From positions 124,001-188,000 of the forward strand of contig NZ_JABBGE010000002.1 of assembly GCF_012927245.1 (NCBI RefSeq): 64,000 nucleotides of DNA. The letters are read 5' to 3'. This document shows positions 50,054-59,922 of the stretch, in pieces. Under the pieces are notes generated by a model. The model was not told the DNA's origin. It was given only the letters and a program-made list of their open reading frames with translations, and made no database searches. The stretch's first letter is position 1. The number at the start of each line of letters is the position of its first letter. The DNA is from Streptomyces sp. R302 (lineage in GTDB: Bacteria > Actinomycetota > Actinomycetes > Streptomycetales > Streptomycetaceae). A program made the translations under genes and the position numbers.

Positions 50054-51271
50054 TCAGCGGAGCGCGGAGCCCTGCTTCCAGCCCTCCCAGTCCATGTTCC
50101 AGCCGCCCAGGCCGTTGTCCGGAGCGACCTTCCGGTCCTTGGAGTTGACCACCTCGACGACGTCCCCGACCAGGCTCCGGTCGAAGAACCAGCCCGCCGG
50201 GGTCTCGGCGCCGCCGCCCTTCACGTCCCGCAGCCCCACGCAGCCGTGGCTGACGTTGGCCGAGCCGAAGGTGGACTCGTCGGCCCAGTAGTTGCCGTGG
50301 ATGAAGGTGCCCGACTCGGTGAGCCGCATCGCGTGCGGCACGTCCTTGATGTCGTACTCGCCGCCGAAGCCGACCGTGGCGCCGTTCATCCGCGTCACGT
50401 CGTACAGCTCGGTCACCACCATCTTCCCGTTGTACGTGGTGGTCTTCGGCGCGCCCGCGGTGATCGGCAGGGTGGCGAGCAGCCGCCCGTCCCGCCGGAC
50501 CTCCATGGTGTGGGCGGCGGCGTCGACCAGGGAGACCTGGGAGCGGCCGACCGTGAAGCCGACCGTCTTGCGCTGGATGCCGTACACGCCGGGGGCACCC
50601 TCGACGTCCCGGAGGCCGAGCTCGACCGTCACCTTCGTGCCGGCCGCCCAGTACTCCGCCGGGCGGAAGTCGAGCCGCTCCTTGCCGAACCAGTGGCCCA
50701 CGACCTCCACCGGCGGGTCCGCGGTGACCCGGATGGCCCGCTCCACCTCGGCCCGGTTCTCGACCGGCCGGTTGAAGCCGAAGGAAACGATCATGCCGGC
50801 GCCGACCGTGGAACGGTTCTCCGGAGTGAAGTAGCCGATGAAACGGCTCTCCGGCACCACCGTGGTGAAGGTGGTGTGCCGGGCCGAGCGGCGCCCGTGG
50901 GCGTCGAGCGCCACCGCGTCCACGCTGTACTTCGCGGCGAGCGCGAGCCGGGTGCCGTCGGCGGGCCGCCAGCGCAGCCCGTCGGCCGCGATCGACCCGG
51001 GCACGGCGGCCCGGCGGCCGTCCGCCACCTGGGTCACGCTCACCCGTTCGAGCCGCCCGCTGTCCACCCGTACCTCCAGGGGACCGTCCGCGGGGACCGC
51101 CCGGCTGCCGTCCTCCGGGCTGACCCGGATCACGTCGCCGGGGGCCCGCGCCTTGCCCGGGAGGTCCAGGCCGAGGCCCTTCCCCCCGTCCGATCCGGTG
51201 CAGCCGGCGAGGCCCACGAGGAGCCCCGCCACCGCGAGGAGTTGCCCGGCCCGTTCCCATACACGTGTCAC
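50054..51271 (-). CDS. L,D-transpeptidase lipoprotein with Ig-like domains (paralogue 2)
   Basis: A 405-aa enzyme of the same layout: lipoprotein signal (QLLAVAGLLVGLAGC), two Ig-like domains, YkuD domain with FIHGNYWADESTFG and SHGCVGLRD (Cys near 344). GTG 51271 is the best start although the nearest SD-like run is distant. The middle and C-terminus match paralogue 1 closely; the N-terminal linker differs. Divergent from glgX; 173 bp upstream of paralogue 1 on the same strand. Confidence 0.92.
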   Translation of the reverse strand: MTRVWERAGQLLAVAGLLVGLAGCTGSDGGKGLGLDLPGKARAPGDVIRVSPEDGSRAVPADGPLEVRVDSGRLERVSVTQVADGRRAAVPGSIAADGLRWRPADGTRLALAAKYSVDAVALDAHGRRSARHTTFTTVVPESRFIGYFTPENRSTVGAGMIVSFGFNRPVENRAEVERAIRVTADPPVEVVGHWFGKERLDFRPAEYWAAGTKVTVELGLRDVEGAPGVYGIQRKTVGFTVGRSQVSLVDAAAHTMEVRRDGRLLATLPITAGAPKTTTYNGKMVVTELYDVTRMNGATVGFGGEYDIKDVPHAMRLTESGTFIHGNYWADESTFGSANVSHGCVGLRDVKGGGAETPAGWFFDRSLVGDVVEVVNSKDRKVAPDNGLGGWNMDWEGWKQGSALR

Positions 51272-51458
51272 GCGTGGCCCAACGACGACCCCCCTCCAGG
51301 GGAAACGTCCGGACGGGCCATGTTGGGCGGACGGCCGGGCGGGCAGAACAGGGAGGACGACCGGGAGTACACGAGGTGCGGGAGGACGCGCGGGGCCGGG
51401 GCCGGGACGCCCCCGCCCCGTCACGCGGGCCCCGCCGGAGCCGCGGGAGGCCAGGGCG

Positions 51459-53663
51459 GTGTCGAGCGCAGCCGAACAGCAGGCGGTACCGGAGCACGCC
51501 CCGGGACGGACCGCGCCCCCGGTGTGGCCGGGGACTCCCACCCCGCTCGGAGCCCGCTGCCGGACCGGCCCGGACGGGACCCGGGGCACCAACTTCGCGC
51601 TCTGGGCGGGCGGCGCGGAGGCCGTGGAGCTCTGCCTCTTCGCGGCCGACGGCACCGAGACCCGGCTGCCGCTCACCGAGCTGACCCACGAGATCTGGCA
51701 CGGCTTCGTGCCGGGCGTCGGCCCCGGACAGCGGTACGGCTACCGGGTGCACGGCCGCTGGGACCCCTGGACCGGCGCCCGCTGGAACCCGGCGAAGCTG
51801 CTCCTCGACCCGTACGCGCGGGCCGTCGACGGCGACTTCGCGGCGCTGCCCCCGGAGGTGTACGGACACGTCAGGGACTGGCCGCAGCAGCACGTCGCCG
51901 ACACCGTCCGCGACGAGCGGGACTCCGCCCCGCACGTGCCCAAGGGCGTCGTCGTACGGGACGACGACGACTGGTCCGACGACCGCAGGCCCAAGACGCC
52001 CTGGCAGGACTCCGTCATCTACGAGCTGCACGTCAAGGGCTTCACCGCCCGGCACCCCGGCATCCCCGAGCGCCTGCGCGGCACCTACGCGGGGCTCGCC
52101 CACCCGGCCGCGATCGACCACCTCGTACGCCTCGGGGTCACGGCCGTCGAGCTGCTGCCGGTCCACCAGTTCGCCCACGAGGACCACCTGCTGCGGCGCG
52201 GCCTCACCAACTACTGGGGCTACAACTCGATCGGCTACTTCGCCCCGCACGCCGGCTACTCCTCGTCCGGCACCACCGGGCAGCAGGTCGGCGAGTTCAA
52301 GCGGATGGTGCGGGCGCTGCACGCCGCCGGCATCGAGGTGATCCTCGACGTCGTGTACAACCACACGGCCGAGGCCGGCGAGCTGGGCCCCACCCTCTCC
52401 CTGAAGGGCATCGACAACCGCGGCTACTACCGGCTCCAGTCCGACGCCCGCCGGTACGCCGACTACACCGGCTGCGGCAACACCCTCCACGTCGTCCAGC
52501 CGCAGGTGCTGCGCCTCATCACCGACTCCCTCCGGTACTGGGTCACCGAGATGGGCGTCGACGGCTTCCGCTTCGACCTGGCGGCCGCGCTCGCCCGCTC
52601 GATGCACGACGTCGACATGCTCTCCCCCTTCCTCGCCGTCATCGCCCAGGACCCGGTGCTCCGCCGCGTCAAACTCATCGCCGAACCCTGGGACGTCGGC
52701 AACGGCGGCTACCAGGTCGGCGCCTTCCCTCCCCTGTGGACCGAGTGGAACGACCGCTACCGGGACGCCGTACGGGACTTCTGGCGCGGCGCGCTGCCCG
52801 ACGTCAGGGACCTCGGCTACCGGCTCTCCGGCTCCAGCGACCTGTACGCCTGGGGCGGCCGCCGCCCCTACGCCTCCGTCAACTTCGTCACCGCCCACGA
52901 CGGCTTCACGCTCCGCGACCTCGTCACGTACGAGCGCAAGCACAACGAGGCCAACGGCGAGGGCAACCGCGACGGCACCCACGACAACCGCTCCTGGAAC
53001 TGCGGCACGGAGGGCGAGACCGACGACCCGCGGATCCAGGGGCTCCGCCTCCGCCAGCTCCGCAACCTGCTCACCACCCTGCTGCTCTCCACCGGGGTGC
53101 CGATGCTCGTCGCGGGCGACGAGATGGGCCGCACCCAGGGCGGCAACAACAACGCGTACTGCCAGGACAACGAGACCGGCTGGCTCGACTGGTCGCTGCC
53201 CGACGACCCCGGCCGCGCCCAGCTCCTCGCCCTGACGAGGCGGCTCCTCGCCCTCCGCCACCGCCACCCGGTGCTGCGCCGCCGCGCCTTCTTCTCCGGC
53301 CGGCCTCAGGGCGCCGACGGGCTGCGGGACCTCGCGTGGTTCGGCCCCGACGGCACGGAGATGACCGAGCGCGACTGGTACGCGCCCTCGGCCACGCTCG
53401 CCCTCTACCTGTCGGGCCGCGACATACCGGGCCGCGACGAGCGGGGCGAGCAGGTCCTCGACGACAGCTTCCTCGCCGTCCTCCACGCGGGCCCCCGCCC
53501 CCTGGACTTCCGCCTCCCGGGCCCGCCCTGGGCCCAGACCTACGAACGCGTCCTCGACACGGCCCTCGACGACCAGACCGCACCCCCGGGCACGCTCCAC
53601 CCGGGCGGGGCGGTGCTCACGGTGGGGGCGCGGTCGGTGGTGCTGCTGCGGGTGGCGGGGTGA
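51459..53663 (+). CDS. glgX: Glycogen debranching enzyme GlgX
   Basis: A 734-aa GH13 isoamylase-type enzyme that removes 1,6 branches from limit dextrins left by glycogen phosphorylase. An N-terminal CBM48 (GTNFALWAGGAEAVELCLF) precedes the barrel: nucleophile Asp in DGFRFDLAAAL near residue 371, acid Glu in IAEPWDVG near 407, and VTAHDGFTLRDLVTYERKHNEANGE. GTG 51459 follows GGGAGG. It works with GlgP encoded 7 kb away. Confidence 0.95.
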   Translation: MSSAAEQQAVPEHAPGRTAPPVWPGTPTPLGARCRTGPDGTRGTNFALWAGGAEAVELCLFAADGTETRLPLTELTHEIWHGFVPGVGPGQRYGYRVHGRWDPWTGARWNPAKLLLDPYARAVDGDFAALPPEVYGHVRDWPQQHVADTVRDERDSAPHVPKGVVVRDDDDWSDDRRPKTPWQDSVIYELHVKGFTARHPGIPERLRGTYAGLAHPAAIDHLVRLGVTAVELLPVHQFAHEDHLLRRGLTNYWGYNSIGYFAPHAGYSSSGTTGQQVGEFKRMVRALHAAGIEVILDVVYNHTAEAGELGPTLSLKGIDNRGYYRLQSDARRYADYTGCGNTLHVVQPQVLRLITDSLRYWVTEMGVDGFRFDLAAALARSMHDVDMLSPFLAVIAQDPVLRRVKLIAEPWDVGNGGYQVGAFPPLWTEWNDRYRDAVRDFWRGALPDVRDLGYRLSGSSDLYAWGGRRPYASVNFVTAHDGFTLRDLVTYERKHNEANGEGNRDGTHDNRSWNCGTEGETDDPRIQGLRLRQLRNLLTTLLLSTGVPMLVAGDEMGRTQGGNNNAYCQDNETGWLDWSLPDDPGRAQLLALTRRLLALRHRHPVLRRRAFFSGRPQGADGLRDLAWFGPDGTEMTERDWYAPSATLALYLSGRDIPGRDERGEQVLDDSFLAVLHAGPRPLDFRLPGPPWAQTYERVLDTALDDQTAPPGTLHPGGAVLTVGARSVVLLRVAG

Positions 53664-53721
53664 GGCCGCCGCCCGCGGAGTCGTGGCCGAAATTCGGGTG
53701 AGACGTGTCAGCGGGGGCTCG

Positions 53722-53727
53722 TAGGGT
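53722..53727 (+). promoter_or_regulatory. -10-like TAGGGT giving a possible leaderless mRNA
   Basis: TAGGGT ends 8 nt before the ATG of the ABC exporter gene, so transcription would begin at or next to the start codon. No ribosome site is visible between them. Confidence 0.4.
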
Positions 53728-53735
53728 CGGGGCTG

Positions 53736-55577
53736 ATGTCCGAGAAACCTGCCACCCCCGAGGACCGCCCCGCCGACCGTTCGGCGGTGCGGGTGCTGCT
53801 GCGGCTCTGGCCGTACGTCCGGCCCGTGCGCGGGCGGTTCTTCGGTGCCGCCGCCGTCGCGATCGTCGCCTCCTGCCTGTCGCTCGTCATCCCGCTGGTC
53901 CTGAAGTGGCTGGTGGACGGGCCGGTCGCGGACCGGGACCCGGGCGGGGTGTGGCTGGGGGCGCTGTACCTGCTGCTGCTCGGGATCGCCGAGGCCGGTC
54001 TCTTCGGGCTGCGGCGGTGGCTGGTGGCCCGGCCGCTGTCCTCGGTGGAGGCGCGGATGCGGGAGGACCTGTACGGCAGGCTCCAGCGGCTGCCGATCGC
54101 CTTCCACGACCGGTGGGCGTCCGGGCAGCTGCTCTCGCGCGGGACGACGGACCTGATGCTGGTCCGGATGTTCCTGGCCTTCCCGCTGACCTTCCTGGTG
54201 GTCAACGGGGTGACCCTGCTGGCCGGTTGCGCCCTGCTGCTCGCCCAGGACCGGTCGCTCGGCCTGGTGCTGCTGACGCCGGTGGTGCCGGTGGTGGTCC
54301 TCTGCTCGTTCTTCGAGAGCCGGTACGCGGTCGTCGCGCGCCGCGCCCAGGACCAGGTCGGCGATCTGACCACGGTCGTCGAGGAGAGCGTCCTCGGCAT
54401 CCGGATCGTCAAGGGTTTCGGCCGGCACCGCAGTCAGGCGGAGTCGTTCCGCCGGCTGGCCCGGCTGCTGCGCTCCACCGAACTGGCCAAGGCCCGGCTG
54501 CTCGCGCTGATCTGGGCGTTCATCACGATCCTGCCGGAGCTGGCGATCGGGGCGACGCTGATCCTCGGCACGGTCCGGGTCGCGGACGGGGACCTGTCGG
54601 CGGGCACGCTCGTCGCGTTCCTGTCGACGGCGCTGGCGCTGCGCTGGCCGGTGGAGTCGATCGGCTTCCTCCTCGCGATGAGCCAGGAGGCGGCGACGGC
54701 CACCGAGCGGTACTTCGAGGTGATGGACGCGGAGGTGGAGCCGGAGACGGCCGTGGCGGGCGGCGGCCCCGGCGGGTCCGGTGGGTCCGGTGGGCTCGGC
54801 GGGGAGAGCGGGGAGAGCGGGGAGGGCGCGGACGGGGTGCGCTTCGAGGGGGTGTCGTTCCGGTACCCGGACGCCCCGGAGGACGCGCCGCCGGTCCTGG
54901 ACGGCGTCGACCTGCACATCCGGCCCGGGGAGACGCTGGCCCTGGTCGGCGCCACGGGTTCCGGCAAGACCACGCTCACCGCGCTCGTACCGCGGCTGCA
55001 CGAGTCCACCGGCGGGCGGATCCGGCTCGACGGCGAGGACATCGCCCTGATGGACCGGGAGCGGCTGCGGTCGCTGGTGTCGGTGGCCTTCGAGGAGCCG
55101 ACGCTGTTCTCGGCGAGCGTCGGGGAGAACGTGCTGATGGGCGCCGGCGAGGACGCGGGCGGCCCGGAGCTGCGGCGCGCCCTGGGCGTCGCGCAGGCGG
55201 AGGAGTTCGTGGACCGGCTGCCGGAGGGCGCGGGGACGCAGGTCGGCGAGCAGGGGCTGAGTCTCTCGGGCGGGCAGCGGCAGCGGCTCGCGCTGGCCCG
55301 GGCGGTGGTCGGCCGGCCGCGTTTCCTGGTGCTGGACGATCCGCTGTCGGCGCTCGACGTGCACACGGAGGCGCGGGTGGAGGCGGCCCTGCGCGAGGTG
55401 CTGAAGGAGACGACGGCGCTGGTCGTGGCGCACCGGCCGTCGACGGTGATGCTGGCCGACCGGGTGGCGCTGCTCTCGGGCGGGCGGATCGCGGCGGTCG
55501 GCACCCATCAGGAACTGCTGCGGAGCAGCGGCGAGTACGCCTGGCTGATGGCGGGCGAGGGGGACGGGGAACGATGA
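53736..55577 (+). CDS. ABC exporter half-transporter 1 (heterodimeric type)
   Basis: A 613-aa exporter with six TM helices (about 30-310), then an ATPase: Walker A GATGSGKTTL near 406, Q-loop VAFEEPTLF, signature LSLSGGQRQRLALARA, Walker B FLVLDDPLSALD. The Walker B is followed by Asp (DDP), not the catalytic Glu, so this is the degenerate-site member of a heterodimer. A Gly/Ser/Glu linker joins the domains. Its stop overlaps the next ATG by 4 bp (ATGA). Substrate unknown. Confidence 0.95.
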   Translation: MSEKPATPEDRPADRSAVRVLLRLWPYVRPVRGRFFGAAAVAIVASCLSLVIPLVLKWLVDGPVADRDPGGVWLGALYLLLLGIAEAGLFGLRRWLVARPLSSVEARMREDLYGRLQRLPIAFHDRWASGQLLSRGTTDLMLVRMFLAFPLTFLVVNGVTLLAGCALLLAQDRSLGLVLLTPVVPVVVLCSFFESRYAVVARRAQDQVGDLTTVVEESVLGIRIVKGFGRHRSQAESFRRLARLLRSTELAKARLLALIWAFITILPELAIGATLILGTVRVADGDLSAGTLVAFLSTALALRWPVESIGFLLAMSQEAATATERYFEVMDAEVEPETAVAGGGPGGSGGSGGLGGESGESGEGADGVRFEGVSFRYPDAPEDAPPVLDGVDLHIRPGETLALVGATGSGKTTLTALVPRLHESTGGRIRLDGEDIALMDRERLRSLVSVAFEEPTLFSASVGENVLMGAGEDAGGPELRRALGVAQAEEFVDRLPEGAGTQVGEQGLSLSGGQRQRLALARAVVGRPRFLVLDDPLSALDVHTEARVEAALREVLKETTALVVAHRPSTVMLADRVALLSGGRIAAVGTHQELLRSSGEYAWLMAGEGDGER

Positions 55578-57436
55578 CGGAGACCACGCTCGCGCGGCCG
55601 GAGGGCGAGGAGGAGCGGGCCGGCGGGTCCGGTCCGGGCTCGGGCGATCCGTTCGACCGGGACGATCTGCCGGCGCCGCGCGGGGCGACCGGGGCGCTGC
55701 TGCGCTCGCTGCTCGCCGGGCACCGGTTCCGGGTGGCGGTGGCGGCGCTGGTGCTGCTCGGGAAGGAGGCGGCGGTCCAGGCGGGCCCGCTGCTCGTGGC
55801 GTACGCGATCGACCGGGGCGTGCCGGCCTTCCGGGCCGGGGACCACGGGCCGCTGGTCGCGGTGGCGGTCGGCTACCTGCTGTGCGCGGGGGGCGCGGGG
55901 GCGCTGCAGTACGGCTTCGTGCGGGGCGCGGCGCGGATCAACCAGGACGTGCTGCTGGACCTGCGGGGGCGGATCTTCCGGCACGCGCAGGTGCTGAGCG
56001 TGGACTTCCACGAGCGGTACACCTCGGGGCGGCTGATCTCGCGGTCGACGACGGACGTGGAGTCGCTGCGGGAGCTGTTGTCGGAGGGGCTGCAGGAGCT
56101 GATCGGGGTGGTGCTGTCGTTCGTGTCGATCACGCTGGTGCTGCTCTGGCTCGACCTGGGGATCGGGGCGGTGGCGGTGGCCTCCTTCGGGCCGCTGTAC
56201 CTGCTGGTGCGGCTGTACCGGCGGCGGGCGGGCGCGGTGTACGCGGAGCGGTCGACGGCGATCGCCGGGGTGATCGTGAAGTTCGCGGAGACGATGAACG
56301 GGATCCGCCCGGTGCGGGCCTTCCGCCGGGAGCGGGCGAACGACGCGGAGTTCGCGGGGCTCAACCACCGGCACGAGCGGAGCAACGGGGACGCGCTCCT
56401 GGAGATGGCCCGCTATGTGGTGGGCTCGCGCCTGGTGGCGAACACGGCGGTGGCCGGAATGTGCCTGTGGGGCGCCTACCGGGTCGCGGAAGGGTCGCTG
56501 GAGCTCGGTGTGCTGGCGGCGGCGGTGCTGTACGTGCGGCGGCTCTACGACCCGATCGACCGGCTCGGGATGTTCCTCAACTCGTACGAGTCGGCGGCCG
56601 CTTCGCTCACCAAGATCGCGGGGCTGCTCGCGCAGGAGCCGGGCGTGCCGGAGACGACGGCTCCGCGGGAGCTGCCGGAGCGGGCGGGGGCGGCGCCGGG
56701 CCGGGAGGTCGTCTTCGACGGGGTGCGGTTCGCGTACCGGACGGGCGGCGAGGTGCTGCCCCGCTTCTCGCTGCGGATCCCGGCCGGGCAGACGGTGGCG
56801 GTGGTCGGCGCGACCGGCGCGGGCAAGTCGACGCTCGCGAAGCTGCTGGCCCGCTTCTACGACCCGACGGAGGGCCGGGTGCTGCTCGACGGCGTGGACC
56901 TGCGGGATCTCGCCACGCCCGAACTGCGGCGCGGGGTGGTGATGGTGACGCAGGAGGCGTTCCTCTTCTCCGGTACGGTCGCGGAGAACATCGCGATCGG
57001 CCGCCCCGACGCGACCCGGGAGGAGATCGAGCGGGCGGCGAAGGCGATCGGCGCGCACGAGTTCATCGCCGGCCTGCCGGACGGCTACGACACCGACGTA
57101 CGGAAGCGGGGTGGCCGGATCTCGGCCGGTCAGCGCCAGTTGGTGGCCTTCGCGCGGGCGCTCCTGGCGGATCCGGCGGTGCTCATCCTGGACGAGGCGA
57201 CGAGCTCGCTCGACGTGCCGGGCGAGCGGGCGGTGCAGCACGCGATGGACACGGTCCTGGCGGGCCGCACGGCGGTGGTCATCGCCCACCGCCTCTCCAC
57301 GGTCGAGGTCGCGGACCGGGTCCTGGTGATGGAGGCGGGCCGCGTCGTGGAGGACGGCGCCCCGGCCGAACTGGTCGGCGGCGAGGGCCGCTACGCGGGC
57401 CTCCACCGGGCGTGGCGGGACTCGCTGGCGGGCTGA
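55574..57436 (+). CDS. ABC exporter half-transporter 2 (heterodimeric type)
   Basis: A 620-aa partner exporter. Six TM helices (about 55-335), then Walker A GATGAGKSTL, signature ISAGQRQLVAFARALL, Walker B VLILDEATSSLD with the catalytic Glu present, and IAHRLSTVEVADRVLVME. The signature has ISAGQ instead of LSGGQ. With the upstream gene it should form one exporter with one competent and one weak ATP site. ATG 55574 overlaps the upstream stop. Confidence 0.95.
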   Translation: MTETTLARPEGEEERAGGSGPGSGDPFDRDDLPAPRGATGALLRSLLAGHRFRVAVAALVLLGKEAAVQAGPLLVAYAIDRGVPAFRAGDHGPLVAVAVGYLLCAGGAGALQYGFVRGAARINQDVLLDLRGRIFRHAQVLSVDFHERYTSGRLISRSTTDVESLRELLSEGLQELIGVVLSFVSITLVLLWLDLGIGAVAVASFGPLYLLVRLYRRRAGAVYAERSTAIAGVIVKFAETMNGIRPVRAFRRERANDAEFAGLNHRHERSNGDALLEMARYVVGSRLVANTAVAGMCLWGAYRVAEGSLELGVLAAAVLYVRRLYDPIDRLGMFLNSYESAAASLTKIAGLLAQEPGVPETTAPRELPERAGAAPGREVVFDGVRFAYRTGGEVLPRFSLRIPAGQTVAVVGATGAGKSTLAKLLARFYDPTEGRVLLDGVDLRDLATPELRRGVVMVTQEAFLFSGTVAENIAIGRPDATREEIERAAKAIGAHEFIAGLPDGYDTDVRKRGGRISAGQRQLVAFARALLADPAVLILDEATSSLDVPGERAVQHAMDTVLAGRTAVVIAHRLSTVEVADRVLVMEAGRVVEDGAPAELVGGEGRYAGLHRAWRDSLAG

Positions 57437-57830
57437 CGCCCGGGCGAGGAGCGGAAGACGGGATTCGGGCCGCTGGGTTTCGGCCATCGCTTCGGCAAAG
57501 AGGGGCCGGCGTCCGAGGGGCGGGACGGGCGCCGGAGCCGGCGGGTCCGGATGGGGACCCGTGAAGGGATTCCTGCACGGAGAACGATAGATGGCCGGGC
57601 ATTCATGATCGATGAAACGTCCGGTTAACGAACACGACCGTACGCGCAGCGGACGACTTCCGGCCAAGTTGTTGACGCGGTCCTGACAGATACCGGCGGT
57701 AGCTGCCACTCTCTCCACGGTTCCTCGCAACCACGTTCGTCACATCACCCGTTCGTGTGTCACCGCTCTGCTTGCACCACCCGGCCCGCCTACCCAGCGG
57801 ACCGGTACCCCCCTCGCAAAAGGAGTCCGC
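57437..57830. other. Intergenic region upstream of the metalloprotease
   Basis: 394 bp without a gene. It has a weak 6-bp hairpin (57506-57511 with 57530-57535) that could end the ABC transcript, an A/T-richer stretch near 57590-57680, and TTGACG at 57672-57677 that could be a -35, though no -10 sits at the right distance. The protease ATG-equivalent GTG is preceded by AAAAGGAG. Confidence 0.5.
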
Positions 57831-59864
57831 GTGAGATCCACGCCCAGCCGTCGTGCCACCGCGACCGGCGCGCTCGTCGCCGCCGCCGCCATGATCGCCG
57901 TCGGTGTCCAGGCCGGCAGCGCCTCCGCCGACAACGTCGGCACGGCCGCCGCCCCGGCGTCGGCCCTCGGGAAGGTCAACCCGGGCAAGCTCCCCGCCGA
58001 CCTCTCCCCCGCCCAGCGCACCGCGCTGATCAAGGCCGCCGACGCCGACAAGGCCGAGACGGCCAAGGAGCTGGGCCTCGGCAGCCAGGAGAAGCTCGTC
58101 GTCCGCGACGTGGTCCAGGACCGCGACGGCACGACCCACACGCGCTACGAGCGCACCTACGCGGGCCTCCCGGTCCTCGGCGGCGACCTGATCGTGGCCG
58201 AGTCCAAGGCCGGCGCCACCACCGGCGTCGCCAAGTCCTCCCGCGCGGAGCTGAAGAACGTCGACCTGGCGGCCACCGTCGCGCCCGCCGCCGCGGAGAA
58301 GCAGGCCGTCGGCCTGGCCGCCGCCGAGGGCTCGAAGGCCACCAAGAGCGAGCGCGCCCCGCGCAAGGTCGTCTGGATGGGCCAGAGCGGCGCCCCGGTC
58401 CTCGCGTACGAGACCGTCGTCGGCGGCCTCCAGCACGACGGCACGCCGAACGAGCTGCACGTCGTCACCGACGCCAAGTCCGGCGCCAAGCTGTACGAGT
58501 GGCAGGCCGTGCACACCGGCACCGGCAACACCATGTACAGCGGCCAGGTCACGCTCGGCACCGCGCCCTCGTACACGCTGACCGACACCGGCCGCGGCAA
58601 CCACAAGACGTACAACCTCAACCGCGGCACCTCCGGCACCGGCACGCTGTTCAGCAACAGCACCGACGTCTGGGGCAACGGGCAGCCGTCCAACCTGGAG
58701 ACGGCCGGCGCCGACGCGCACTACGGCGCCGCGCTCACCTGGGACTACTACAAGAACGTGCACGGCCGCTCCGGCATCCGCGGTGACGGCGTCGGCGCGT
58801 ACTCCCGGGTCCACTACGGCAACGCCTACGTCAACGCCTTCTGGCAGGACTCCTGCTTCTGCATGACGTACGGCGACGGCTCGAACAACGCCAAGCCGCT
58901 CACGTCCATCGACGTGGCCGCCCACGAGATGACCCACGGCCTGACCTCGGTCACGGCCAGGCTCGTCTACAGCGGCGAGTCCGGCGGCCTCAACGAGGCG
59001 ACCTCCGACATCTTCGCGGCGGCCGTCGAGTTCTACGCCAACAACGCCAACGACAAGGGCGACTACCTCGTCGGCGAGAAGATCGACATCCGCGGCAACG
59101 GCACCCCGCTCCGCTACATGGACAAGCCCAGCAAGGACGGCTCGTCCAAGGACTCGTGGTACTCGGGCATCGGCAACATCGACGTCCACTACTCCTCGGG
59201 CCCGGCGAACCACTTCTTCTACCTGCTCTCCGAGGGCAGCGGCGTCAAGACCGTCAACGGCGTGACCTACGACTCGCCGACCTCCGACGGCCTGCCGGTC
59301 ACCGGCATCGGGATCGAAAAGGCCCGGATGATCTGGTTCAAGGCCCTCACCACCAAGTGGACCTCGTCCACCAACTACGCGGGCGCCCGCACCGGCACGG
59401 TCGCGGCCGCCAACGAGCTCTACGGCGTCGACAGCCCCGAGTCCCTGGCCGTCCAGCACGCCTGGGCCGCCGTCAACGTCGGCACCCGTCCCGGCGGCAC
59501 CACCCCGCCCGACGGCAAGGTCTTCGAGAACACCGCCGACGTCTCCATCCCGGACTCCCCCGGCGCCGCGGTGACCTCCTCGGTCAACGTCACCGGCGTC
59601 ACCGGCAACGCGCCCAGCAACCTCTCCGTCGGCGTGGACATCGTCCACACCTACATCGGTGACCTGGTCGTGGACCTCATCGCCCCCGACGGCTCGGTCT
59701 ACAACCTGCACAACCGCTCCGGCGGCAGCGCGAACGACATCAGCCAGACCTACACCGTCAACGCCTCGTCCGAGGTGGCCAACGGCACCTGGAAGCTCCG
59801 CGTCCAGGACAAGGCCAGGATCGACACCGGCTACATCAACAGCTTCAAGCTGACCTTCCCGTAA
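57831..59864 (+). CDS. Secreted M4 (thermolysin) neutral metalloprotease with P-domain
   Basis: A 677-aa secreted zinc protease. Sec signal MRSTPSRRATATGALVAAAA to about residue 37, FTP/PepSY-type propeptide (about 50-225), then catalytic domain with HEMTH near 365 and the third ligand Glu in GGLNEATSD near 388. GNIDVHYSSGPANHFFYLL is the conserved His region. From about 580 a proprotein-convertase P-domain (VGVDIVHTYIGDLVVDLIAP to KARIDTGYINSFKL) is appended. GTG start has AAAAGGAG 6 nt upstream. Extracellular protein degradation is the expected role. Confidence 0.97.
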   Translation: MRSTPSRRATATGALVAAAAMIAVGVQAGSASADNVGTAAAPASALGKVNPGKLPADLSPAQRTALIKAADADKAETAKELGLGSQEKLVVRDVVQDRDGTTHTRYERTYAGLPVLGGDLIVAESKAGATTGVAKSSRAELKNVDLAATVAPAAAEKQAVGLAAAEGSKATKSERAPRKVVWMGQSGAPVLAYETVVGGLQHDGTPNELHVVTDAKSGAKLYEWQAVHTGTGNTMYSGQVTLGTAPSYTLTDTGRGNHKTYNLNRGTSGTGTLFSNSTDVWGNGQPSNLETAGADAHYGAALTWDYYKNVHGRSGIRGDGVGAYSRVHYGNAYVNAFWQDSCFCMTYGDGSNNAKPLTSIDVAAHEMTHGLTSVTARLVYSGESGGLNEATSDIFAAAVEFYANNANDKGDYLVGEKIDIRGNGTPLRYMDKPSKDGSSKDSWYSGIGNIDVHYSSGPANHFFYLLSEGSGVKTVNGVTYDSPTSDGLPVTGIGIEKARMIWFKALTTKWTSSTNYAGARTGTVAAANELYGVDSPESLAVQHAWAAVNVGTRPGGTTPPDGKVFENTADVSIPDSPGAAVTSSVNVTGVTGNAPSNLSVGVDIVHTYIGDLVVDLIAPDGSVYNLHNRSGGSANDISQTYTVNASSEVANGTWKLRVQDKARIDTGYINSFKLTFP

Positions 59865-59881
59865 GGCCGGCAGAAGACACC

Positions 59882-59916
59882 GGACGCCCGGAGGGATCCC
59901 ATCCCTCCGGGCGTCC
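59882..59916 (+). terminator. Terminator after the metalloprotease
   Basis: A 16-bp perfect stem (59882-59897 with 59901-59916) and 3-nt loop just after the stop. Confidence 0.9.
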
Positions 59917-59922
59917 GCCCGT

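Noticed and set aside
50004..55508. Very long open frame (over 1800 codons) on the minus strand
   Set aside because: It is antisense to the transpeptidase, glgX and ABC genes and is an artefact of high G+C codon bias. Its protein is Arg/Pro/Gly-rich without domains.
57672..57705. sigma70-type promoter of the metalloprotease at TTGACG
   Set aside because: No -10 hexamer lies at 16-19 bp; the nearest TAGCTG is 22 bp away.
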